A stretch of 64,000 nt of DNA from Tenodera sinensis. Taxonomy: Eukaryota > Arthropoda > Insecta > Mantodea > Mantidae. A model generated the notes under the pieces. The model saw nothing but the letters and a program-made list of their open reading frames with translations. It was not told the DNA's origin and searched no databases. The stretch covers positions 506,501 to 570,500 of the forward strand of contig CM060972.1 in the NCBI GenBank assembly GCA_030765045.1, given 5' to 3'. The position numbers and the translations under genes are program-made. Shown in pieces: positions 10,755 through 20,400 of this stretch. Position 1 is the stretch's first letter. Every line of letters starts with the position of its first letter.

Positions 10755-11743
10755 GTACAAGTCAACTTTGTGTCCCGGAAGTTGACCTGTGTGGCAGTAG
10801 GGGCGATATTGACCAATGTAATGTAGGTACCTTGAGAAGACAGGCGAGTGAAAGAAAGGAGATAACCAATCCACCAATGATTAGGCTAAAGGTATGGGGT
10901 ATCGAATTGCCAGCAATGATAGATACAGGAGCCAGCACATCAGTATGTGACGAACAGCTGTTCCAGGAACTGATAACTAAAAGAAATGCTGAATTCTTGC
11001 CTGTGTGTGGAGTATATTGCAGCACAGCAATTGGCAAGAAGAAGGAACATGTTAAATACCAGGTAAGGCTGGTAATTGAAATCGGAAGTTGGAAGTTCGA
11101 TTTTATTGCCCTAGTAATACCAAGATTAACAGCTACCCTAATCATTGGCAGTGATTTGCTTAACCTTTGGAGGTCGGTAATTAACTATGACCTACATGAA
11201 TTTATCATTAAGGAAGGAGCCTCAGAATGCACTGCGAAGTTCCTGGAGGAAGAAACATGCCAGGAGGAACCAGACCAGACAGGGATCCATCCGGATGAAC
11301 AATTCTTTGTGGAGAACATCAATGTCCACGAGAATAGGTTGGTAGACCTAAGGGTAAATAAGAAGAAAACAGGTTGGACGAGCGATGAAGAAACTAACGT
11401 TTGCAGCCATTGGATCTGCACAGAAGACGAATATGTTGCCTGGGACAACTACCAACCTGAACCACTACCAACAGATGGAGAAGAATCGATGTTACAGCTA
11501 ATCGATGAGAAGGTCTGGGGGGCACATGGTATCTCTGAAGAGGAAAGAAGCCAACTTAGGAAAATATTGGTTAAGAACAGAAAAGTTTTCGATAAAAAGC
11601 CAGGTACGTGTAACAAGTACGTACATACCTTTACAGTAACAAATATTACCCCCTATTCACACAAATCCAGGCCCATCCCCAACTCCATCAGGGAGGAAGC
11701 TGACAAGAGTAATCCAGAAAATGTTAGCGGACGGAATAATTGA
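10697..11743 (+). CDS. pol: Pol, part 1: aspartic protease and start of RT, gypsy copy 1
   Basis: This frame is open from 10697, overlaps the gag end by 58 bases in the -1 frame and has no early ATG, so Gag-Pol is probably made by -1 frameshifting; that is inference. The protease active site is MIDTGASTSVCD near 10915-10950, followed by a LIIGSDLL motif near 11142-11165, typical of retropepsins. The segment runs through a spacer and the RT N-terminal region (TPYSHKSRPIPNSIREEAD) and then stops at 11741-11743. RT continues in another frame from about 11709, so this copy has a frame break in pol. Confidence 0.8.
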   Translation, partial: DRYCTEYRNYDHLQRPGKLSTSQLCVPEVDLCGSRGDIDQCNVGTLRRQASERKEITNPPMIRLKVWGIELPAMIDTGASTSVCDEQLFQELITKRNAEFLPVCGVYCSTAIGKKKEHVKYQVRLVIEIGSWKFDFIALVIPRLTATLIIGSDLLNLWRSVINYDLHEFIIKEGASECTAKFLEEETCQEEPDQTGIHPDEQFFVENINVHENRLVDLRVNKKKTGWTSDEETNVCSHWICTEDEYVAWDNYQPEPLPTDGEESMLQLIDEKVWGAHGISEEERSQLRKILVKNRKVFDKKPGTCNKYVHTFTVTNITPYSHKSRPIPNSIREEADKSNPENVSGRNN

Positions 11744-14207
11744 GCCGTCGGACTCATGTTATGTGAATCCAGTAGTATGGGTCCATAAAAAAGGGGGAAA
11801 ATTGAGGATGACCATCGACGCAAGGAAGATAAACACACATACCTTGCCGGATCACTACAGGCCTGAGGGGGTAGACCAACTAATATCGAAATTGAAGGGA
11901 GGTCAACATTTCACTAGTCTTGACTTGACAGCATCATTCTGGCAAATTCCTCTTCATCCAGATGTCAGGAAATGTACCTGTTTCTTACACAAGGGAAAGG
12001 TATACCAATTTTCAAAATGTGCCTTTGGACTATCGACCAGTAGCAGTGCACTACTGAGAGCTCTGGACAAAGTTTTTGGAGATACCATCGAGACTTTTGT
12101 GACGCAATATGTAGACGACTTTCTAATATACAGTGAGAATCCCGAGTCGCACTTACATCACATAGATTATGTATTATCCAGGTTCCAGGAAAGCAACATG
12201 ACCCTAAATTTAGAGAAGTGTGAATTTTTCGTCAAAGAGGCTGAATTTCTAGGCCACATCATAACACCTGATGGCATACAACCTAATCCGGAGAGGGTCA
12301 AGGCCATAGAGCATATACCACCCCCACGTAACTTAAAACAGTTAAGAAGGTTTCTGGGCATTTTACAGTACCAGTCGAAATTCGTGGTCAACTACGCTAA
12401 GGAATTGGTACCCCTTAGAGCACTGTTGAAAAAAGATACTAAGTGGGAATGGAATGCTGAACACCAGGTGGCCTTTGAGAATATCAAAGAACTTTTCAAG
12501 CACAGTATTCTCCTGGAACGACCGGATCCGAATTCACCTTTTCTAGTATACACTGATGCTAGTGCGCACTCATATGGTGCGATATTAGCACAAGAAGACG
12601 CAGATGGCAACAAACATGTGATTGCCACAGCTTCTAGATTTTTAAATAAAATAGAAGCCAATGCCTGCATAACCGAACTGGAAATAGGTGCAATCCATTT
12701 TGCGTTGCAGAAGTTCAGACAATATATATATCTTTATAAAATAATTATATATACAGATCACGTAAGCCTGTCCTTCATTCAAAAATGCAAGCTGACCAAC
12801 TCCAAAATCTCAAGGTACATACATGAGATAATGTCATACGACATAGAGGTCAAACATATCCCGGGGAAGGAGAATATCTTCAGTGACTTATTGTCAAGAT
12901 TGAGGTCGGAGAGTCACATACCCGAGACGGTATACAGTCCGCACCATGAGATCAAAATTATGCAGATAAGTAGCAAAGAAAGCAACGAGATCTTGCAAGA
13001 CTTCAAGAACATAGCAAAGCTACAACAAGAAGACCCTGAATTGAAGAGGCTATTCGACAAGGCTCCAGACATAATACCAAGATTGGATGCCAAGATAGGC
13101 AAATTTAGGAACATCCTATTTAAACTGCATGGTCGCGACGTAAGGAAATGGAAAATGATGGTACCAAGTTCCTTACAAGACAGGGTCATTTTGGCATTCC
13201 ACCACTCGATGCTTCACTCCGGTACTGAGAGGACAATGCTTGCCATCGAGGAGGTATTGTACATTAAACATCTTGGCAAGAAGGTCAGGAAGTTAATTTC
13301 CTCATGCGACCTATGCCAAAAGGCCAAGCCAATTAATGTAAAGTACGATGTCATCCCACAATCCATCGTGAGGAACGAGAAAAATGCATTGGTGTGTATT
13401 GACGAGCATGGAGAATTGCCAAGGGGTAAAGGTGGAAACAGATACATATTTGTCATGTTTGATGTTTTTACAAAATTCACCAAAATATACCCCATTAAGA
13501 ACATCAAAAGCAGAACATGCCTAGATAAAATCGTCAAGGACTACATCCCAAAATATGGGAGAATAAAATGTATCCTATTGGACAATGCGACCATGCATAA
13601 GAGCAAATTGTTTCAGAACACCTTAGAAACATTAGGAATAAAATTGTACTATTCCTCAGCATATTATCCCCAGGGAAACCCGACTGAGAGAATCATGAGG
13701 GATATTAGTATTTATTTTCGTTTGCTCTGCCACAGAGACCACACTTCCTGGACGGAAAAATGCGGATATATAGAGGAGGTGATTAACCATTCGGTGAACC
13801 CCACGACCAAGTTCGCACCTATCGAGCTAATGACCAACACGAAACCAAGAAAATTAGCAATTGACATTGACACCACCATGGCTGCCCAAAGAGAATTATC
13901 AGAGAAAGAAAAATGTCAATTGGCATTCAGAAGATTACAACAGAAGGCTGAAAAAGGGAGGAACAAGGTGAAAAGATTCGTCAGGAAATGGTCCCCACAA
14001 ATTGGAGAAAAGGTGCTCTTAAAAAGCCACAAAGCATCCAAGGCATCTGAGAAGAGATCTGGAAAGATGGAACTATTGTATACTGGACCACTGGTCGTAA
14101 CAAAACAGCTGGGTGACCACACATATGAGCTACAGAATACAAATGGCAAGTTGGTAGGAAGATACCATAAAAATAAATTGAAGCCATACAAGGAAAGAAC
14201 CAAATAG
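11721..14207 (+). CDS. pol: Pol, part 2: reverse transcriptase, RNase H and integrase, gypsy copy 1
   Basis: From the first ATG of this frame, RT covers about residues 1-205 with the catalytic LDL (Asp68) and YVDD at 130-133. RNase H spans about 270-400, with YTDAS at 277-281 and the TDH segment near 345. The integrase zinc finger has His495, His499, Cys529 and Cys532. The integrase core carries Asp561, Asp621 and Glu656; the 34-residue spacing of the last two fits the D,D(35)E rule. A basic C-terminal domain ends with KNKLKPYKERTK. The true start of translation lies upstream in the other frame. All visible catalytic residues are intact. Confidence 0.9.
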   Translation: MLADGIIEPSDSCYVNPVVWVHKKGGKLRMTIDARKINTHTLPDHYRPEGVDQLISKLKGGQHFTSLDLTASFWQIPLHPDVRKCTCFLHKGKVYQFSKCAFGLSTSSSALLRALDKVFGDTIETFVTQYVDDFLIYSENPESHLHHIDYVLSRFQESNMTLNLEKCEFFVKEAEFLGHIITPDGIQPNPERVKAIEHIPPPRNLKQLRRFLGILQYQSKFVVNYAKELVPLRALLKKDTKWEWNAEHQVAFENIKELFKHSILLERPDPNSPFLVYTDASAHSYGAILAQEDADGNKHVIATASRFLNKIEANACITELEIGAIHFALQKFRQYIYLYKIIIYTDHVSLSFIQKCKLTNSKISRYIHEIMSYDIEVKHIPGKENIFSDLLSRLRSESHIPETVYSPHHEIKIMQISSKESNEILQDFKNIAKLQQEDPELKRLFDKAPDIIPRLDAKIGKFRNILFKLHGRDVRKWKMMVPSSLQDRVILAFHHSMLHSGTERTMLAIEEVLYIKHLGKKVRKLISSCDLCQKAKPINVKYDVIPQSIVRNEKNALVCIDEHGELPRGKGGNRYIFVMFDVFTKFTKIYPIKNIKSRTCLDKIVKDYIPKYGRIKCILLDNATMHKSKLFQNTLETLGIKLYYSSAYYPQGNPTERIMRDISIYFRLLCHRDHTSWTEKCGYIEEVINHSVNPTTKFAPIELMTNTKPRKLAIDIDTTMAAQRELSEKEKCQLAFRRLQQKAEKGRNKVKRFVRKWSPQIGEKVLLKSHKASKASEKRSGKMELLYTGPLVVTKQLGDHTYELQNTNGKLVGRYHKNKLKPYKERTK

Positions 14208-15622
14208 CCTTCGTCAACAAATGTGTAAGGCAGGAGTAGCAGAGATGAAAGAAGATAACAATTTTTGATGGGTTACTTATAGAAAATCATGTTCAGAATA
14301 GGATTACAACAAGGAAGAAGATCAACATAGTCATTGGCTATATCGACCACTAAGAGCATTGTCAACAAAGACAGATGAGGACACTGATTGTCATTAAATA
14401 AATGAATCATAGCGACGGAAGATAATATGTTTTTGACATAAGGATGTCAGGGACAAAAAAATAAAAATGAATCAAATATGATGAAAAAGATATGATACTT
14501 CGACACAAAGATGTCGAGGGTAAATTGAGAAGAAAAATAATACAATTACAGAATGATTGTAAGTATAGAAGTTTTCTCTTATAAAAATAAGAGACAAAGA
14601 AATGACAATTAGTGAAATGAGGAAAACCATAACCAGAAAAACAATGCCCACGAATTGAGATGAATATAGCCAATGCTAAGCTCGAAGAAATGTTGAACCA
14701 AACAACAATGAATAATAACCCAATCAAGAAAATTAGTACCATTAGTAACATCAGAGTTTAAGAACCGACTCAATAACCTGCCTATACATAAGCTTATAAG
14801 ACAAAGAAGGCAAAGAACTGAATAAAGTATTGCCATAAATAAGATCATAATCATTAGCTCAAAATTTGTATCCTGTTTTTCTCTCCTTATAGCAATGAAT
14901 ACAAGTCAAAAACCGCATGAAACACTTAAATTATATTTGTGTCAATGTCAAATGTACAATAACTGAGTATGTGTTGTATAAGAACTGAATATGTGTTGTA
15001 CAATAACTGAATATGTATTGTATGATAACTGGATATATTGTGTAATAACTGAATACGTTGAGTAATAACTAAATATGTTATGCAAAAACTGAATATGTAT
15101 TGTGTAATAACTGAATATGTATTGCATAATAACAGAACATATGTGATGTGATAGCAGGACATATTGTGCAATAACTGAATATATATTGTGTAATAATTGG
15201 ACATGTTGTGTAGTAATCAAATGTGTTGTACAATAACTGAATATGTATTGTATAATAACTGAAGGTGTATTGTATAATAACAACATATGTGATATAATAA
15301 CTGGGTATATTGTACAAGAACTGAATATGTATTGCATAATAATTGGACATATTGTGTAATAACTAAATGTGTTGTACAATAACTGGATATGTATTGTATA
15401 ATAACCGAATGCATTGTGTAGTAACCGAATATGTGAAACTTATAAAGACATGTTGTATTATGTCAAAACAAAGGACAAAGACAAACAGTAAAGAAGACTG
15501 TAAAGAAAAAGAAAAAAATATATTGTACAAAGTGATTGAATCATAGAAGTAGGGAGAAGTGTTGTATTGTGTTTCAAGATTGTAAATAAGGTGACAACTT
15601 GAAAAACAAAACAAGGGGCATA
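14208..15622 (+). other. Noncoding tail between pol and 3' LTR, gypsy copy 1
   Basis: About 1.4 kb with no credible sense ORF and no envelope gene. Antisense frames encode hydrophobic low-complexity peptides that are also present in copy 2, but identity between recent copies does not argue for coding. The second half is a minisatellite. A purine-rich tract with AACAAGGGG (15601-15618) just before the 3' LTR is the candidate polypurine tract. Confidence 0.7.
14945..15435 (+). repeat. Minisatellite inside gypsy copy 1
   Basis: About 20 diverged tandem units of 20-26 bp with consensus close to AATAACTGAATATGTATTGT. The same array occurs in inverted orientation in copy 2 (30905-31380), so it belongs to the element. 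Confidence 0.85.
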
Positions 15623-16183
15623 TGAGACAGAATATTGACTAATAGAAAATTGTTCATGTAAATATTTTTGTAAGAGTGTGTAAATTTTTAATTCTTTTAA
15701 TTTGAATGTATCAGGGACCTATTTTTTTCAATACTCAAAATAGACAATGTCTTCTCAACTGTTTGAGTTCGACCAATGAGAACTGTTGCGCGGATGGATA
15801 CATAAGAATGGCGGTGTTGCGTCATAGGACGCTCAGAAACTACTTTCATTAGCGTCTGTGACTTCAAAGTGTAAGGACGTATAATTATTGATGGCGTGTG
15901 AATATGTGAAGTACATCCAAACTTCTAGCCAGCATGGACGCTATCCAATTTTAAGAGTTGTTAACTAATTGCTTTGTGAAAAGAAGTGTAGATGAACGAA
16001 TAAATGTGTTTATAATAAAAGTACGTTGGTTTATGCATTCCATTCTACGACCACATCCCCCGCAGAAAAGAGTGGCGTCTGCTCTAACAAACTTTCCACC
16101 TTTTACCAAAAACAGTGCTCCATTTGCTGCTATATTCACGCTAATATGTGTTAACCATCTCTTTAGAATAAATCCCCGCCACA
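15623..16183 (+). repeat. 3' LTR, gypsy copy 1
   Basis: 561 bp, from TGAGACAGAATATTG to CCCCGCCACA. It is followed by GGAC, the same four bases that precede the 5' LTR. Confidence 0.93.
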
Positions 16184-16429
16184 GGACGCACATGTTATTC
16201 TTATGATATCTAAAGAACATCCTCCTAATGTGTTGTTTCGGACATTTATTTTAATTTTAAAAATATTTTCAGGTTCTGTTTTAATGTATAATAGTTTACA
16301 ATAGTATAAACACAAAATATTCTATCTACAATCCACTGAATTCAGTAAGAATAGAAGAAAGACATGATTCATTAGATCAAATTACACCAGTAAATAAGTC
16401 AACATATTCTTCTGCCTAACAACATTGGG

Positions 16430-17570
16430 CTTCTTATAGCGAGTTTCCTTCAGGATTTCTTTGAAACTACTCTACCATGAAGTAAAATCATTTGTTTCTG
16501 CTCTGTCTGGAAGTTTGTCCAACACATGCAATGGATCAAATGGAATGAGTCCAGTTGCTCGAAAACCACTCTCAATATTATCAAATTTTCTGGCTTTGAG
16601 TTCTTCCAGCGTTAGTGTTAACAGGGATGAAAATGCATCGTTGGATATTGGACCACGAGTGCTCTTCTTCCAGTCACTCAGTACCTCATGCCAAGCTACC
16701 TTCACAGGGCTGGAGAAAATGGGTGCTCTTTGGAGGGAACAAGATAAAATAGATGTCAAATTTTTCACATTCTTTCATCACTTTCACAGAAATATGGCTA
16801 TTAAGGTTGTCTCCAATTAGAATCCTTTGAACAGGCCTCTTCCTTAAATATGATAATGCTATAGCCAAAAACCAATCCTTGAAAATAGACATATCAAACC
16901 ATCCACTTCCATTATGATTAAACCTTGTCTCGGGTGGTCCACCCTCTTTCCAGGTGTCCCAAAGATGTTCTGCTTTATAGAGAACATAAGGTAGAAGAAG
17001 ATGCCCATCACCAGAAGCAGCCATCTTAACAGAAATGCTGGTTCTTGAAAAATCTATAATGCGTTCAGCATGCTTTACACTTCTTACAACTATGTCTTTC
17101 CTTCCAGGATCGTCATTGAAATTAGTTACGTCATAGTCACAATGTTAGAATTAGGCACATTTTCTATAATTGGACCATAGTTGTGGAAATATTCTTGCAC
17201 TGGTCCTTTGGACACTTCAGCGCAACCTCTATTTATATTCTCACTTAGTCTAACAGACAGTGTTGCAGAATGCCTCTTTAAGAAGGAAGCAGCTCAGTCC
17301 ACTCCTCGAAAGTTATTCTTGAAGTACTGTATTATTCTGCCAGATCTGTCTAGATGCCTCTTTACCAGGTATCTTAAGAAGGAAGCAGCCCAGTCCAGTC
17401 CTGGAAAGTTATTCTTGAAGCACTGTTTTATTGTCGTTTAGCACAGGCTGGTCTCCCATTAGTCTTACATGCTTACTATTAACTTTATTTTTGAGAGTCG
17501 ACCACGGTAAACCATAATATTCTGCTGCTTTTCTGTAAGACATAACTGATTTTAGAGCTCTGATAGGGTT
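16430..17570 (-). pseudogene. Pogo-like (Tc1/mariner superfamily) transposase relic
   Basis: The minus strand holds, from 17560 down, a psq-type helix-turn-helix piece (AAEYYGLPWSTLKNKVN). The middle part is heavily broken and contains a duplicated block. A DDE_1/CENP-B-like catalytic region follows: DDPGRKD, then GHLLLPYVLYKAEHLWDTW, GGPPETRFNHNGSGWFD, LIGDNLNSH and FPPKSTHFLQPCEG. The later part, in another frame from about 16768, contains WHEVLSDWKK and FRATGLIPFDP. Several stops and at least one frame change near 16735 make it dead. The gypsy element at 7736-16183 sits just past its 3' end, and the sequence before 7736 (a CACCCGGTATAGGGGGTGAC hairpin) may be this transposon's remaining end. 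Confidence 0.75.
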
Positions 17571-17896
17571 TTATAAATTTTCTGTATTGTAATTACAGTG
17601 TACTGGAGCTCTGAGTTTCCTCTTATAACAACCCATGATTGTCTGAAGTCAACCCTCAAATGAGTGGTTTCTAATAAAAGTCGGTATATACTCAATAATG
17701 AAAGAAATGTTACGTTAGTTAGTATATTGTTGTGTGGCAGACTAGTAAAAGGAATGGATGTTGAAGAAAAAACATTTTTTAAGTTATTCATTTTGATTCT
17801 AGGAATGAAAGTACATGTGATCAACAATAGTTCGGAAATTGGCGGCATACTTCAAAGCTCCACAAATGTAATAACACTGCACAGAAACAAACAATA

Positions 17897-18196
17897 GGTG
17901 AGAGGTAGAACTGGAACTTAAAAATTCGGTGTCACAGCTGGGATTTGAACCACAGACCCTCCACTTACCAGGCGGGAGCTCTAACCATTAAGCTACTGTG
18001 ACAACCTGCCAGAATGACATTGAATTCTCAAACCAGTTTGTATTTTTCCTGGTTAACCACAAAGGCAGTCTCACATCAGAGACAATTACCCCAATGGTGG
18101 TTAGAAGTTCCGGTTCTACCTCTCAAATATTGCCCGCACACAGCTTGTGTGTTTAAAAACACCAATAGTAAGTTTGTTGGCATAAATAAATAATAA
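17897..18196. mobile_element. Foldback tRNA-related repeat, copy A
   Basis: The element is bounded by inverted GAGGTAGAACTGGAAC and GTTCCGGTTCTACCTC. Its core holds a tRNA-like sequence on the minus strand, with A box TAGCTTAATGGTTAGAGC and B box GGTTCAAATCCC. On the right it ends in TTTAAAAACACCAATAGTAA and GGCATAAATAAATAATAA. Related copies lie at 25608-25813, 41232-41445 and 52262-52415, and a fragment lies near 42030-42075. Confidence 0.7.
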
Positions 18197-18474
18197 TAAA
18201 CAATAGGTGTTCATAAAATGTAAAATGAAAATTAAGGTTTCACATCTAAAAATCACCATTCAACTTGAATTGTTTTTAAACATTGTTGCTGCTTTTAATT
18301 TAGTTATGACACAGATTGTCCGTAAACAGACCATATGTCTAAAACCACTCAGTTTGACAGTACCATTAGTTTTTTGTTTGCTTTTCAATTTACTGTAATA
18401 TTGGGTAATTATCATCAGTTAAAATCTGGGTTCACAAAAAATTAATTTGGTTATTTTTTATTATTTTAAATCAT

Positions 18475-19130
18475 CATTAATGCCTAAATAATGTGAATAT
18501 CACGTTCAAAATGCATTTGACGAAGCATTTAAGGTAACAATTTACAATTGGTAGAGGGAATTCAAAAGAGATCAGTTCTTTCTTAGTGATGAATTTCGTG
18601 AAGGATGTCAAAGAACCGTTGTTACTGATGAAAATATTGTCACTGTTTGAGCAATGCTTGTAGAAGATTGACGGACACCTTATAGATTTATTCGTGTGAC
18701 ATGCAGTATTGGCATGAATCAAATACAAAACATTTTACATCAACAATTAGACATGAGAAAACTTTGTTGTTGATGGATTCTACATAAACTGACTCCCAAT
18801 CAAAAACAACTATGCACACAAACTCTGGAAAAATTCCAAGACAGAACTTTAAATATGGTTTGCAATATCGTTAGTGGTGCATTTATAGCACATATTACAA
18901 GATAGACGTACTGATACTGACAAACGTTACCTACGCAAATATCTGTTTACAACACATTTTGGAATGCTCAAAGGGAAACATTTTACATAGTGACAATACA
19001 TCATCGCACACAACAAAACCAACAACTGAGTAAAGGTCAGGCCCCCACCATATAGCCCTGACCTAGCAGCTTGTCATTGTAATGGAATCACCTTTTGGTC
19101 ACCAAATGAAGCAGTACAACATTATAAAAG
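18475..19130 (+). pseudogene. Mariner-like transposase relic (plus strand)
   Basis: Broken frames read TIYNW-REFKRDQFFLSDEF, then REGCQRTVVTDENI, a SIGMNQIQNILHQQL stretch and a WILHKLTPNQKQLCTQ segment. These match the N-terminal DNA-binding and linker regions of mariner transposases (TDE..., SxxSIxxILHxxL, WxPHxLT). Stops are frequent. The catalytic DDD region is barely recognisable, with a CNIVSGAF remnant where VTGDE would be expected. Confidence 0.7.
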
Positions 19131-19191
19131 GGACTGGTTTCCGGGTGGCATCATTACTTTATGAAATAGTTTGAAATGTATTGATGTTAAA

Positions 19192-19540
19192 CAGGAATGT
19201 TTTGAAAAACATTAACATTATTTGGAAATTTTAAGACAAATTCCTCTTTGATCTTCCAGAAGTCTTCAGTGTTGGCACAGGAATGTTTTGAAAAACATTA
19301 ACATTATTTGGAAATTTTAAGACGAATTCCTCTTTGATCTTCCAGAAGTCTTCAGTGTTGGCACAGGAATGTTTTGAAAAACATTAACATTATTTGGAAA
19401 TTTTAAGAAGAATTCCTCTTTGATCTTCCAGAAGTCTTCAGTGTTGGCACAGGAATGTTTTGAAAAACATTAACATTATTTGGAAATTTTAAGACGAATT
19501 CCTCTTTGATCTTCCAGAAATCTTCAGTGTTGGCTTGATA
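19192..19540. repeat. Tandem repeat, 86-bp unit, 4 copies
   Basis: Units start with CAGGAATGTTTTGAAAAACA at 19192, 19278, 19364 and 19450. The copies differ at only a few positions, so amplification is recent. It lies just 3' of the mariner relic. Confidence 0.9.
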
Positions 19541-20034
19541 TGACTCAATTTGTTATAAAAGTAGATACTGCTGGGTCTGAAAGTAGCCATCTCATTATAA
19601 AGTTTACTTTTGTCATAAGATATTCCTATAACTCAAACTAAGGACCTCTAACAATATTCCTAAAACCAAATAGCTGCATCTTGGAGGTAATTAGGTAAGG
19701 ATAACATAGAACAGGCATGTTCACACTCTCAGCAAGTCTTTGATACATGACATATTGTACCTGGATAGGAGTGAATCAGCCTTCTCATTGTCTATCGTTA
19801 TCGTTGTGTATAAGGAATACATTCACAACACCAAGGACATATTGTACAAGCATCTCTAGATATGTATTGACACATGGAAAATCAACCACCTCTAGGAAAT
19901 TATTGTTGCTTTATCAAAATAACTGACTCATTTATAATACAATGGTAGCACGCAGACCATTGTTGCATCATTCATTTTTGCTCAGTTTATGTTTGAAGTC
20001 TTGAAAGTGTGAACGTTACAATGGAGATTCAGAG

Positions 20035-20400
20035 AGAATAATTTCATGCAATGATTTTGTATGACTTCAAATGTGACAAATGAAACAGTCACTTGAGTAT
20101 TTGGGGGGGGGGGGGGGTTTGGGGAGTATTCTCTGTCACATGACACTGTGTTCCACTGGCGCTGGCAATCTCTTAAAGATGAAGAGAACATCATCACAAT
20201 GATCCAAGACTAACCTACAAGGACATTATGTTCCAACCATCCTTCATGAACACCCTGTATCAGCTAATGTAACATCCACCCTTTAGTTCCACCATCTTCC
20301 TGTTCCCTATGGTGAAGAGGTCACCCTGAAGAAGCAGTTTAAAGAGGAGTTATCTACAGTGACTTGGATACTTCCACAAGTGGTTCACTACATACAGTAT
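20035..20400 (+). repeat. Dispersed repeat related to 53170-53430
   Basis: Shared blocks in the same order include TTTCATGCAATGATTTTGTA, CTGTCACATGACACTGTGTT, GCTAATGTAACATCCACCCT, CTTCCTGTTCCCTATGGTGA and TTATCTACAGTGAC. A 14-base G run (20103-20116) is unique to this copy. Its 3' end runs into the 135-bp minisatellite. Confidence 0.75.

Larger units (their letters stand above)
7736..16183 (+). mobile_element. Full-length Ty3/gypsy-type LTR retrotransposon (copy 1)
   Basis: An 8448-bp element with 561-bp LTRs starting TG and ending CA, flanked by the 4-bp target duplication GGAC (7732-7735 and 16184-16187). Order: 5' LTR, primer-binding site, short ORF, gag, protease, reverse transcriptase, RNase H, integrase, a 1.4-kb tail with a minisatellite, 3' LTR. 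RT before integrase defines the Ty3/gypsy arrangement. No envelope gene is seen. The two LTRs look identical by eye, so insertion is recent. It interrupts a pogo-like transposon whose transposase relic continues at 16430-17570. The only obvious defect is a frame break at about 11703-11712 in pol. Confidence 0.93.

Noticed and set aside
14407..15414. Antisense hydrophobic ORFs in the gypsy tail, also in copy 2
   Set aside because: One is identical in both copies, but the copies are recent. The peptides are low complexity, and the minisatellite ones arise from the repeat unit.
17935..18005. Possible tRNA gene on the minus strand
   Set aside because: A and B boxes are present but the sequence is the core of a dispersed repeat (copies A, C and D) and lacks a sound cloverleaf.
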